Assembly (NCBI GenBank): GCA_014879445.1
Contig: JACSSC010000020.1
Coordinates: forward strand, 48,655-112,654
DNA length: 64,000 nt
From: Candidatus Competibacteraceae bacterium
Lineage (GTDB): Bacteria; Bacteroidota; Bacteroidia; CAIKAF01
Reading direction: 5' to 3'
Every line of letters starts with the position of its first letter. The stretch's first letter is position 1. A program made the position numbers and the translations under genes. Of the stretch, positions 49,601 through 59,800 are shown piece after piece. A model generated the notes under the pieces. It saw only the letters and a program-made list of their open reading frames with translations. It was not told where the DNA came from and searched no databases.

Positions 49601-50410
49601 TTATATCATCAGATTAGCTACATCTTTCAGTGGGCCGATAATATCTTCATCATCCGTTAATGATTGTATGATAGCCACTTCAACCGAAAGACGTTTGGGC
49701 AGCCCCTGATGAATAAGTTTGGCGGCATCAACCAACAGGCGTGTTGAAACCGTTTCTGCTAATCCTAATTCTTTAAGGTTTCTTATTTTGTTTCCAATCT
49801 GTACTAAGCGAGATGCTATATCTGAAGCAATTCCTGTTTCCTTAACAAGTATTTCAGATTCGATTTCGGGGTTGGGGTAATGAAATGACAATGATACAAA
49901 CCGTTGCCTAGTTGATGGTTTAATTTCTTTAAATCCTTTTTGATAACCTGGATTAAAAGATGCTACCAACATAAAATCGGGATGCGCTTTACAAGTTTCG
50001 CCTAACTTATCAATATACAATTGACGGCGATGGTCGGTCAATGGATGTATTGCCACTATTACATCAGGGCGTGCTTCAGCTATTTCATCAAGATAAAGAA
50101 TCCCTCCATTTTTTACTGCATGGGTCAATGGGCCATCTATCCATACCGTCTCTGCTCCTTTTATGATATATCTTCCTATCAAATCGGTTGATGAGGTTTC
50201 CTCATGACAACTGACTGTTATAAGCGGCAAACCTAAATCGTATGCCATATATTCCACAAACCTCGACTTACCGGTTCCTGTCGGTCCTTTTAACATGACG
50301 GGTAACCGATTCTGAAAACAGGCCTCAAACACTTCTGTTTCTTTACCTGTAATTTTATAATAAGGTATGGCTGCAACAGTATCAACTGTAGTTGTCAACA
50401 TATTAAACAT
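49601..50410 (-). CDS. norQ: NorQ/CbbQ-family AAA+ ATPase
   Basis: VMLKGPTGTGKSRFVEYMA, GPLTHAVKNGGILYLDEIAEARPDVIVAIHPLTDHRR, FNPGYQKGFKEIKPSTRQRF. Confidence 0.92.
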   Translation of the reverse strand: MFNMLTTTVDTVAAIPYYKITGKETEVFEACFQNRLPVMLKGPTGTGKSRFVEYMAYDLGLPLITVSCHEETSSTDLIGRYIIKGAETVWIDGPLTHAVKNGGILYLDEIAEARPDVIVAIHPLTDHRRQLYIDKLGETCKAHPDFMLVASFNPGYQKGFKEIKPSTRQRFVSLSFHYPNPEIESEILVKETGIASDIASRLVQIGNKIRNLKELGLAETVSTRLLVDAAKLIHQGLPKRLSVEVAIIQSLTDDEDIIGPLKDVANLMI

Positions 50411-50420
50411 TTTATTGTTT

Positions 50421-50452
50421 AAAACAGGCGGTTATAGAAAACCGCCTGTTTT
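50421..50452 (-). terminator. Strong stem-loop between norB and norQ (attenuator, terminator or processing element)
   Basis: AAAACAGGCGGTT (50421-50433) and AACCGCCTGTTTT (50440-50452): perfect 13-bp inverted repeat with 6-nt loop, ending in a short U run on either strand. Confidence 0.8.
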
Positions 50453-50468
50453 ATAAATCAGTTCATTT

Positions 50469-51809
50469 CTAATCTCCAGAAGCAATCAGGGCTTCATCAG
50501 TGGGGCGTCCATATCTGATAAAATCATAAATAAATATACAAACACCCACAGTAAATAATGACGCACATAGAATAAGCACAAAGAAATGTACCTGAATTTC
50601 CTTTTGCACCTCTCCAAAATCTAGTCCCATTATGCGTTCTAAATATACCTGTGCCACACCGGCAGCGGCAAAAGATGAGGTCATACCAATCATACCGAGA
50701 TTAGATAACCAAAATGCCCATATGCCCGATGATTTTTTGTACAAATTTCTACCCGTTAAATTGGGCATCGTATAGCTGATAATCGCCAATACGATCATAC
50801 CATAAGCGCCCCAAAATGCCAAATGCCCATGCATCGCTGTAACCAATGTGCCATGCGTGTACATATTTACCTGAGGTAATGTATGGGCTAAACCCAAAAC
50901 ACCAGCGCCTAAAAATGATACAATGGCTGTGCCTAACGTCCATTTTAACGCTATGGCATTGGGATGTTTTTTTTCGCCCTTACGATACATTGCTATCGCA
51001 AACAAAGCCATTCCTAAAAATGCCAACGGCTCAAGTGCTGAGAATATACCACCTATGATTAACCAGTACTTGGGTGTTCCGATATAATAGTAATGGTGAC
51101 CTGTTCCTAATATTCCGGAAATAAAGGTAAGTCCTACGATGACATATAACCACTTTTCAATTACTTCACGATCCACTCCTGTGATTTTAATAAGCAAAAA
51201 TGCCAAAATTCCACCTAAAATCAATTCCCATACGCCTTCTACCCAAAGGTGAACTACCCACCATCTAAAAAATGAATCCATGGTTTGACTATCAAACCAA
51301 ATCATGCCGGGAAGATAAAGCAATGCTGCAAAAAAGAGACCCATCGTCAATACCAGAGATGTGGTTGTTCGCTTTTTTCCTTTGAATAATGTTACCAGGA
51401 TAAGACCAAGAAACAAGAGGACATTCACAACAACCAGCCAGTCGAGTGGTCGAGGAATTTCTAAGAATTTTCGACCCTCCCAATAATTAAAATGATATCC
51501 GACAACTGCAATCACACCAACAACAGCTAGTGAAATAAGTTGCAGATAAGCCAATTTTACACTCACCAGTTCGGTTTCTGCCTCCTCAGGTATGATATAA
51601 TATGCAGCACCCATAAATCCAGACAGCAACCAAACTACAAGAAGATTGGTATGTACTGCTCGTGCCGTATTAAACGGGAATATGTTATGCCACCCGTCAA
51701 AACCCATGTGTGCAAAACCCATGATAAACCCATAAAATAATTGCAAAACCAACAACAACATGGATAATGCAAAAAACCAATATGCTACTTTTTGAGATTT
51801 GTATTTCAT
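50469..51809 (-). CDS. norB: Nitric oxide reductase large subunit (cNOR-type)
   Basis: 446 aa, 12-TM heme-copper family. ARAVHTNLLVVWLL, WWVVHLWVEGVWEL, GTGHHYYYIG and AMHGHLAFWGAYGM supply the expected His ligands. Confidence 0.94.
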   Translation of the reverse strand: MKYKSQKVAYWFFALSMLLLVLQLFYGFIMGFAHMGFDGWHNIFPFNTARAVHTNLLVVWLLSGFMGAAYYIIPEEAETELVSVKLAYLQLISLAVVGVIAVVGYHFNYWEGRKFLEIPRPLDWLVVVNVLLFLGLILVTLFKGKKRTTTSLVLTMGLFFAALLYLPGMIWFDSQTMDSFFRWWVVHLWVEGVWELILGGILAFLLIKITGVDREVIEKWLYVIVGLTFISGILGTGHHYYYIGTPKYWLIIGGIFSALEPLAFLGMALFAIAMYRKGEKKHPNAIALKWTLGTAIVSFLGAGVLGLAHTLPQVNMYTHGTLVTAMHGHLAFWGAYGMIVLAIISYTMPNLTGRNLYKKSSGIWAFWLSNLGMIGMTSSFAAAGVAQVYLERIMGLDFGEVQKEIQVHFFVLILCASLFTVGVCIFIYDFIRYGRPTDEALIASGD

Positions 51810-51821
51810 AACCTTACGATA

Positions 51822-52259
51822 TTAATTGTTTTGTACGGACTTATATTTGGGCTTTGCCGGAAAGCCATTCAAGTCGGCCTCCCCTACCCATCTAAAAAAT
51901 TCAAGCAACGCAGTGGCGTCTTCTTCCGAAAAACCATATGCAACCATTTTGCGACCACGTGGTGCCCATGGCGTTTTTGACATTAATACAGCTTTGATGT
52001 ATCCATCGCCTCTCCGTTCCACAACCTTGGTTAATTCGGGTGCATAATATGCCCCTTCGCCCATAATGGTATGACATCCCATACAATTATTATCCTCCCA
52101 AAGTTTTTTTCCCATCACAACCTGAGGGGTGAGTTTATCACTTTGAGTTTGTTTAGGCACCTCAACACTCAGCGAATGCCACGACAATCCGATAAATACA
52201 GCAAATGTGAGGATTGTGCCACCTAAAAAAAAGACCCTTGCTTGGCTTTTTGACAGCAT
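51822..52259 (-). CDS. norC: Nitric oxide reductase cytochrome c subunit
   Basis: 145 aa. N-terminal TM, CMGCHTIMGEGAYYAPEL heme-c site, adjacent to norB. Confidence 0.93.
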   Translation of the reverse strand: MLSKSQARVFFLGGTILTFAVFIGLSWHSLSVEVPKQTQSDKLTPQVVMGKKLWEDNNCMGCHTIMGEGAYYAPELTKVVERRGDGYIKAVLMSKTPWAPRGRKMVAYGFSEEDATALLEFFRWVGEADLNGFPAKPKYKSVQNN

Positions 52260-52435
52260 AGTATTTTGTTTTTAATTAATAAATAATCCTTAATCGGTAC
52301 AAAAATACTGGCTGACTATGATTGCGTCTTGTTCAATCTCACCGTTAATAGGGATTGTTCTCAACATTAAATATGCATAAATGCAACTCTGAAGCAGCAA
52401 TCTGTTTCTAATGAATAAAATAGGTATAGATACTT

Positions 52436-53326
52436 TTATTGGTAGCGGATGCGCATATCCACCAATACGGGCTCATCCGGCTGCATATGATTGAGACGGC
52501 ACAATTCACCAACCTGTACTTGATATAATCTACTAATGGAATAAATATCTTCTCCTGGCAATACTTGATGGTAGCGTGCCGCATTTTCAACTATTATTCG
52601 GTCTTTACGCTTATTCAGTATCACATCTGTATATCGCAATGTCATCTTATCAAAATCAATCACTAACGCAGGGTCAATCGGGATACCCAAGAAACGAATT
52701 TCGAAATGCAGGTGCGCCCCATATGAACGACCTGTATTACCACCCAAACCAACAATATCGCCGGCCTGTACATAATCGCCGGCCTGTACATGTAATGCAG
52801 ATAAATGCGCATAATAGGTTTCCAATCCATTGGGATGACGAACAACTACCAAATTGCCATACGAATCATTGTATTTGGCATATCGCACCATTCCCTCAAA
52901 GGCCACCTGTACCTTATCACCTGTTTCAAGATCTATATCTATCCCATAATGCATGCGACGACGACGTTTGCCAAATTTAGAAGTAACTCGTCCATTAAAC
53001 GGATGAATATAATCACAATTTACATTCCACGCTAAGTTGAGTGAGGTTTCTGACACAAAAGAATTGGTACCTAATGTCCAGTAATGACATGCTGTTGTAT
53101 CAAAATTAGCATAAAAACGGGATGCAGGGAATTCCCCTCCTTCTCCGGGAGGCCCTCCGGGAAGCGTTGCATAAAGGGATGGCTCAATAAGGGTGGTCAG
53201 CAAGACAATGATCAATACATTTATCTTCATACACATGTTGTTAAGGGCATCATCCTTATCGAACGATGGGCAAAAATAACCAATATTATGTAACAACCAA
53301 ATCTTATAGCTTTTTTTAATAAACAA
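52436..53326 (-). CDS. M23-family peptidoglycan endopeptidase with C-terminal LysM-like segment
   Basis: GRVTSKFGKRRRRMHYGIDIDLETGDKV, YGNLVVVRHPNGLETYYAHLS, GAHLHFEIRF, then YHQVLPGEDIYSISRLYQVQVGELCRLN. The exact start may be downstream of 53326. Confidence 0.88.
   Translation of the reverse strand: MFIKKSYKIWLLHNIGYFCPSFDKDDALNNMCMKINVLIIVLLTTLIEPSLYATLPGGPPGEGGEFPASRFYANFDTTACHYWTLGTNSFVSETSLNLAWNVNCDYIHPFNGRVTSKFGKRRRRMHYGIDIDLETGDKVQVAFEGMVRYAKYNDSYGNLVVVRHPNGLETYYAHLSALHVQAGDYVQAGDIVGLGGNTGRSYGAHLHFEIRFLGIPIDPALVIDFDKMTLRYTDVILNKRKDRIIVENAARYHQVLPGEDIYSISRLYQVQVGELCRLNHMQPDEPVLVDMRIRYQ
52757..52792. repeat. 18-bp tandem duplication (2 copies, 17/18 identical) inside the M23 peptidase gene
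   Basis: ATCGCCGGCCTGTACATA | ATCGCCGGCCTGTACATG; encodes VQAGDY-VQAGDI. Confidence 0.85.
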
Positions 53327-53382
53327 TCAATTGGGGATGATAATTTATCAGCTTTACCAAAGAACTTATCTACTTTTGACAC

Positions 53383-54543
53383 GTGATAAATATGAAAATG
53401 TTTGCTAAAACATTTGCCGGATTAGAGCAGGTTTTGGCTAAAGAAATTACAGCGTTGGGAGGTCATGATGTGAAACCAGGCATTAGAGGTGTTTCTTTTT
53501 CTGGTGATTTAGCTTTATTATATGCAGCCAACTATTCTTTAAGAACTGCTCTGCGCATCTTAGTGGAACTGCACACAGCCACCGTTGAAAATGAAGATGC
53601 CCTTTATCGTGAATGTAAGAAAATTGCCTGGGAAAATGTGATGTCCGTTTCTCAAACTTTCAGCATGGATGCTACCGTTAACAGCCGACTCTTCAATCAT
53701 TCACAATATGTGGCATTGAAAGTAAAAGATGCTTTGGTAGACCGTTTCAGAGAAAAACAATTTAAGCGACCTACGGTTGCCAAGTCATATCCTGATGTGA
53801 AAGTTAATGTTCACATTGACCATCAACGACTAACCATCTCTTTGGATGCAAGTTCCGAATCGCTTCACTTACGTGGCTATCGAATTATTCAAGGTGAAGC
53901 ACCCATCAATGAAGTGCTGGCTGCCGGCATGATTTTATTATCTGATTGGGATATAAAAACGCCATTCTTAGACCCCATGTGTGGCTCAGGCACAATACCC
54001 ATCGAAGCTGCCCTCATTGCCACTAATACCCCTCCCGGATATTACAGAAAAGAATGGGGATTCATGAAATGGAATAACTATGACAATGAATTATTCCTTC
54101 AAATGAAAGAAAAGGAAAATGCCAAAATCCGCAGTTCTACAAACGTATCTATTGCTGCTTACGACAAATCTTTTGCCATGTCTCGTGCCACTCAGCAAAA
54201 TCTGATTTCTGCCCTGATGGATCAACATGTTATCGTGGAAAAAAAGGATTTCTTCAAAACTTCCGAAATTCAAAACCCTTGTCATATCGTTACAAACCCT
54301 CCCTATGGACAGCGCCTAGAGGAAGAAAATATGCCGGCTTTTTACAGTGATTTGGGACGTGTGCTTAAACATTATTATTCAGGTTCTACTGCATGGATTA
54401 TTACTAGTTTTGAGGATGCAATGAAACATGTCGGATTGAAATCCGGAGCCAAAATTCCTCTCTTCAATGGTGCGCTGCCTTGTAAGTTCTATCGCATTGA
54501 TCTTTATCAGGGCTCAAAGAAAACTCCATCATCAGCTGATTGA
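53383..54543 (+). CDS. THUMP-domain class I SAM RNA methyltransferase (RlmL N-terminal/YpsC-like)
   Basis: KMFAKTFAGLEQVLAKEITALGG, THUMP region, PFLDPMCGSGTIPIEAALIATNTPPGY, HIVTNPPYGQRL. Confidence 0.92.
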   Translation: MINMKMFAKTFAGLEQVLAKEITALGGHDVKPGIRGVSFSGDLALLYAANYSLRTALRILVELHTATVENEDALYRECKKIAWENVMSVSQTFSMDATVNSRLFNHSQYVALKVKDALVDRFREKQFKRPTVAKSYPDVKVNVHIDHQRLTISLDASSESLHLRGYRIIQGEAPINEVLAAGMILLSDWDIKTPFLDPMCGSGTIPIEAALIATNTPPGYYRKEWGFMKWNNYDNELFLQMKEKENAKIRSSTNVSIAAYDKSFAMSRATQQNLISALMDQHVIVEKKDFFKTSEIQNPCHIVTNPPYGQRLEEENMPAFYSDLGRVLKHYYSGSTAWIITSFEDAMKHVGLKSGAKIPLFNGALPCKFYRIDLYQGSKKTPSSAD

Positions 54544-54560
54544 TAGCTCTCTTTGCTTCT

Positions 54561-56648
54561 TTAATATTTTAAAAGTTTTTCGATTAAAGCCCCTACCCTA
54601 TCCGCATTAGGCAACATGGCATTTTCTAGATTGCTGTTTAAGGGTATAGCCGGTAATTTTTCGGCTCCGGTAATTTCTACTGGTGCATCAAGCCATGCAA
54701 AACATGCATGCTGTATGCTTCCTGCCATGGCCTCAGCAAATGAATTACGCAATACCTCTTCGGTAACTATCATACAGCGTCCATGTGCCTTTACTCTTTC
54801 AAAAACCAACCCTTCGTCCCAAGGATTCAATGTACGCAAATCAATGATTTCAATCCTGCCTGCAAATCTTTTTGCGGCTTGCATAGACCAATATACGCCC
54901 ATACCATAGGTTACTATTAGCATTGTTGTTTCTGTCGTGTTTGTCTCATTGGTTTGCAACACGATGCGTGCTTTACCAAATGGAATAACATAATTCTCAT
55001 CCGGATCTATGGTACGAGCCCCTTCTGTGCCTTTTATTTTACTCCAATACAATCCCTTATGTTCAAATATAACAACCGGATTGGGATCGTAATACGCCGA
55101 CTTTAGTAATCCTTTTAAATCAGCTCCATTCGATGGATATGCCACTTTCACGCCGTGAATATTGAGCACTACTGACTCCACACTGGATGAGTGATATGGC
55201 CCTCCACTTCCATAAGCCCCAGTAGGCACTCGTAATATCATACTCACCGGCCATTTCCCATTTGACAAATAGCATGAGCGGCTCACTTCCGAAAACAACT
55301 GATTCAGCCCAGGCCATATATAATCAGCAAATTGCACTTCTACAATCGGCTTTAGTCCAACTGCACTCATACCTACTGTACTGCCTATGATAAATGCTTC
55401 CTGTATGGGGGTATTAAATATGCGTTCATCTCCAAATCTTTCTGCCAAAGTAGCTGCTTCCCTAAACACACCGCCCAATCTCTTGCCTACGTCTTGACCA
55501 TAAAACACACATTCAGGATGCTTTTCCATAATTTCTCGGATGGCAATTAAGGCGCTATCTACCATCACAACAGGTTGACGACCGCTTGGCTCTCGTTCAC
55601 CCACTTCTTGGGTAATAGGCGTAGGGGCAAATACATGTCTATGCAAATCCGAAGGATACGGCTCTTCAGCCTCAAGGGCAAACTGATAGGCCTGCTCTAC
55701 TTTATGTTGAATGTCGGATTCCAAACCCTCCAACATTTCTTCAGAAACGCCCTGACTAATTAGCTTTTTTCGTAGCAATGGATATGGATCTTTTTGTTGA
55801 TGAATTTGCAAATCATTACGATACCATTCACGCCTAACTCCTGATGTATGATGTCCAATAAGTGGCACTTCGGCTCTTAGCAAAAAAGGCCTTCTTTCGA
55901 CACGCATTACTGCTAATATTTCTTTGATGGATAAATAACTTGCTTCAAAGTCGGATCCATCAACCACCCTCGCTTCTATTCCATTAAACCCTTTTGCATA
56001 TTGGTCGGCGTTCATAGCTCTGACCTCAGCAGCTGTAGCCGATATATCCCATCCGTTATCTTGAACCAAAAAAAGCACAGGCAATTGCTTCAACGAAGCC
56101 ATCTGTAATGCTTCTGACACTTCCCCCTCTGTTACGCTGGCATCGCCAAGCGAACATACCGAAACCGGCAAGCCGACTCCATCTGATTGATACTTTCTTT
56201 CTTGATATGCCATACCCATCGCTGCTCCAACCGCCGGTATGGCCTGCATACCTGTTGCCGACGACTGATGTGGTATTTTGGGCTTACCATCTTCTCGCAA
56301 CGACGGATGACTGTAATAGGTACGGCCGCCCGAAAACGGATCATTGCGTCGGGCCAATAACTGCAACATTAAATCATACGGCTGAATACCAATGGAGAGC
56401 AATAGTGAATCATCCCTATAATACGGAAACAGATAATCAATCGGCAATAACTGCATCCCTAATGCAATCTGAATTGCCTCATGCCCCCTACTTGTAGCAT
56501 GTACATATCGCGATGTTACGGATGTATGCTTCTCATATAACGACGACATAGCAATGGCCGTAATCATATGTTCATAGGCCTTTATGCTTATTCGTGTATC
56601 CAATATTTTCAACTCCTTTTCTATATCCGGTAATGTTTCAATGCGCAT
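54561..56648 (-). CDS. Fused E1 alpha/beta 2-oxoacid dehydrogenase (thiamine-diphosphate dependent)
   Basis: 695 aa. Alpha half HATSRGHEAIQIALGMQL, SLGDASVTEGEVSEALQMA; beta half IREIMEKHPECVFYGQDVGKRLGGVFREAATLAERFGDERIFNTPIQEAFIIG, FADYIWPGLNQLFSEVS. Confidence 0.93.
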   Translation of the reverse strand: MRIETLPDIEKELKILDTRISIKAYEHMITAIAMSSLYEKHTSVTSRYVHATSRGHEAIQIALGMQLLPIDYLFPYYRDDSLLLSIGIQPYDLMLQLLARRNDPFSGGRTYYSHPSLREDGKPKIPHQSSATGMQAIPAVGAAMGMAYQERKYQSDGVGLPVSVCSLGDASVTEGEVSEALQMASLKQLPVLFLVQDNGWDISATAAEVRAMNADQYAKGFNGIEARVVDGSDFEASYLSIKEILAVMRVERRPFLLRAEVPLIGHHTSGVRREWYRNDLQIHQQKDPYPLLRKKLISQGVSEEMLEGLESDIQHKVEQAYQFALEAEEPYPSDLHRHVFAPTPITQEVGEREPSGRQPVVMVDSALIAIREIMEKHPECVFYGQDVGKRLGGVFREAATLAERFGDERIFNTPIQEAFIIGSTVGMSAVGLKPIVEVQFADYIWPGLNQLFSEVSRSCYLSNGKWPVSMILRVPTGAYGSGGPYHSSSVESVVLNIHGVKVAYPSNGADLKGLLKSAYYDPNPVVIFEHKGLYWSKIKGTEGARTIDPDENYVIPFGKARIVLQTNETNTTETTMLIVTYGMGVYWSMQAAKRFAGRIEIIDLRTLNPWDEGLVFERVKAHGRCMIVTEEVLRNSFAEAMAGSIQHACFAWLDAPVEITGAEKLPAIPLNSNLENAMLPNADRVGALIEKLLKY

Positions 56649-56879
56649 CAGATCTGTTTATTCTCAACACTTAACAAATATAATCAGAAAGGGTTTACGA
56701 TTGTTTTTCATTTTCTATTCTTTTTATTCTTCTATTATAATAATCCTAACACGTCATACCTCATAAACAAATCCAAACCATCGTGCTTTGTTTGTTTTTA
56801 CTAAGTCATTTATCCATTTTACGCATTTTATTATAAGGATTTTAAAGCCATATTATATTTTTACATCAGATTATTGGTT

Positions 56880-59800
56880 ATGAAGCATACATTTTTATCT
56901 CTTTTTATTTTCCTCTCTGTCATACGCCTTTCGGGGCAAGCCATCCCATCCGAACTGCCTTGGAGCGAATCTTTTGCTTCTGCATACGCACAATACCCTC
57001 TGGTGCCGCATGGCTTACTTGAAGCCGTCTCTTTTGTTCAAACCCGATTTGCGCATCTCAACGAAACGATTGACTCCAGTTGTACCGGCATGCCTAGATA
57101 TATGACATGCATGGGCCTCATTGAAAATGGGAAAGGATACTTTAATCCTACCCTCCAAGTCGTTTCGCAATTATCCGGCTTTACCACAAACCTTATCAAA
57201 TCATCTCCAAATACTGCCATTCATGCCTATGCCGCCAGTTTCCAACATCTTTTACTTACCTACAATTTGGCCGATTCATCTTTGTATAATCAATTACATC
57301 TGCTGGAGTTGCTAACTGAAATCCCCATTCAAACCCAATGGGCTTCCAACGATTTTGCTTTTCAAAGCTTTCTTTTCGAAATCATTCGCTTCCTCAATAC
57401 CGTTGAGTACCAAACTAATTTTGGCTTCCCTAATCATAAAATTGATGCACTTACTTTCTTTGGGCAGGAAAGATTTGAAATGCTTTCCGCCGGCCAAATT
57501 TTGATTTCTCCATACTCTGTCAGCGACACTTCAGGTAATGCATGGCTGCCTGCCGGTATCAAGTCAGCCGACTATCCACCTGCTTTATGGAATCCGGCAG
57601 CTAGCTGTAATTACAGCTCTCGTAACGGAACAGCTATTAGTGCTGTTACGATTCATACCGTGCAAGGCACATATTCCGGATGTATTTCATGGTTTCAAAA
57701 TTGCGCCGCCAGCGTTTCTGCTCACTATGTTTTGCGTTCGTCCGACGGACAGGTTACTCAAATGGTTTTAGAATCTAATAAAGCTTGGCATGTTGGAACC
57801 GAAAACCCATATACCATTGGATTGGAACACGAAGGATATGTGAACAATTCCGCCTGGTACACCCCTGCCATGTACTCTTCTTCGGCTGCGCTGGTAAGCG
57901 ATATTACCAATAGTGGATATGGCATCAATCCCATTCGTACTGCATGGTGGCCTTGGGCTCCCACCACACATTACAACCAAAGCAGCATACCGGGTGGGTG
58001 CACACGTATTAAAGGTCATCAGCATTATCCTAACCAAACACATACTGACCCCGGAGCCAACTGGGACTGGAATAAATACTTTATGCTGATTCATCCAACA
58101 CCCAGTGCTCAGATTTTTAACGCAGCTTCTGGTACACTCACAGATCCGGGAGGCGCCGGAAACTATGCCGACGACCAACGTGTCATATATACCATAGCTC
58201 CATCTGCTGCTAATACCGTTACCATTTCTTTCGGCAGCTTTCAGCTTGAAAACAACTGGGATTATCTTTTCATATATGATGGAGCCGATATACAAGCCCC
58301 TCTCATCGGATACTATACTGGAAATGCAAACCCCGGTGTTATTACCTCTTCAGGCAATGCTATTACGCTTGAATTCCGATCCGACTGCGCTACCACAGCG
58401 CCTGGATTTGAACTCAACTGGACTTCTGTTAGCACACCCCCTCCCGTGAGCGACAACACTCCTCCTACTACACTTATTCAACTTAGCCAAAACTGGCAAA
58501 CTCATAACTTTGATGCTTCATTCTTAGATGATGATAACCCGGGTGGGTCAGGTCTCGAAAAAGCATATTATTCAGTGGCCGACTTCAATGCTTCCGACTG
58601 GCGGTCCAATGCCAACCGTGGTTTCTTCTTTGATTCTTTCGACAACAACACTCTTCATAGCGATTGGACTTCTTTCACCGGTACTTGGACGGTTGCCAAT
58701 GGCGAATTAATTCAATCCGACGAATCGCTCTCTAATACCAACCTATCTGCTTATCTTCGTCAGGATTTATCTAACAGATATCTCTATCATTTCTCTGCGG
58801 CCATTGAAGGCGGACAATCAAACCGCAGAGCCGGATTTCACTTCTTTGCCGACAGCGCTTCACTCCCAAACAGAGGCAACGGTTATTTTATTTGGTTTCG
58901 ACTCGACGACCAACAACTTCAATTCTATAAAGTAACCAATGATGCTTTTTCTTTACTTCACACCGAACCCATTTCGCTTGTCCCTTCGCAATGGTACGAC
59001 TTCAAAGTGATTTACGACCGAATTGCCGGAAAAATTACTGTTTATAAAGATAATATGCTGGCCGGTAGTTATACCGATATCGCTCCTTATTCTTCTGGCA
59101 AATTCATCTCGTTCAGAAGCGGTAACGCCATTTGGAAAATCAATCACTTGCACATTTATCGCAGTCGCTATGCCAATTCTTCAACTTCCATCTCCGTTGG
59201 CAATTGCTTCGACTGTGATATACGCTATCAAAACACTTCACCCCCTCAACATGCCGCTAAAATTTACTCTTTAGTTGCCGACTCTGCCGGAAACCTTTCC
59301 TCTATCGCATGTCACGATGTATCCGTTGACTGGACACCTCCTGAACCCATCTCAACTATATCAGATGGAGCTGCTGCCGATATTGATACTACCTTTAATG
59401 GATCTTTCCTTCAATACAACTGGACCGCTGCTTCCGACCCTCACTCAGGCATCAGCCGATACTTTTATGCGGTTGGCGATGCTCCCGGTGATAGCAATAT
59501 CGTTGATTGGAATGATAACTGGATCTTCCTTTCTGCCGATGATATCCTGAATCTTAACCCCGGAACCATCTATTATGTACAGGTAAAATCTGAAAATGGA
59601 GCCGGACTCTTTTCTTCTCCTTCCATTTCAAACGGCCAACTCTATTTTGTTGACGATTCTTCTATCAACCCTGAAACGCCTTTTCAAATTTCTATCTTCC
59701 CAAATCCAGCTCAATCGTATATTCATGTCGCAATCAATCCACCAACTTCCACCACAATTTGGCTTCAACTTCTTGATTTGCAAGGAAGAATAATCTTTGA

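Noticed and set aside
56108-56497. 129-aa plus-strand ORF antisense to the E1 dehydrogenase
   Set aside because: Fully embedded in a conserved gene; composition is consistent with a shadow ORF.
57768-58295. 175-aa minus-strand ORF antisense to the amidase
   Set aside because: Overlaps the catalytic amidase region in the opposite strand; no family motifs.
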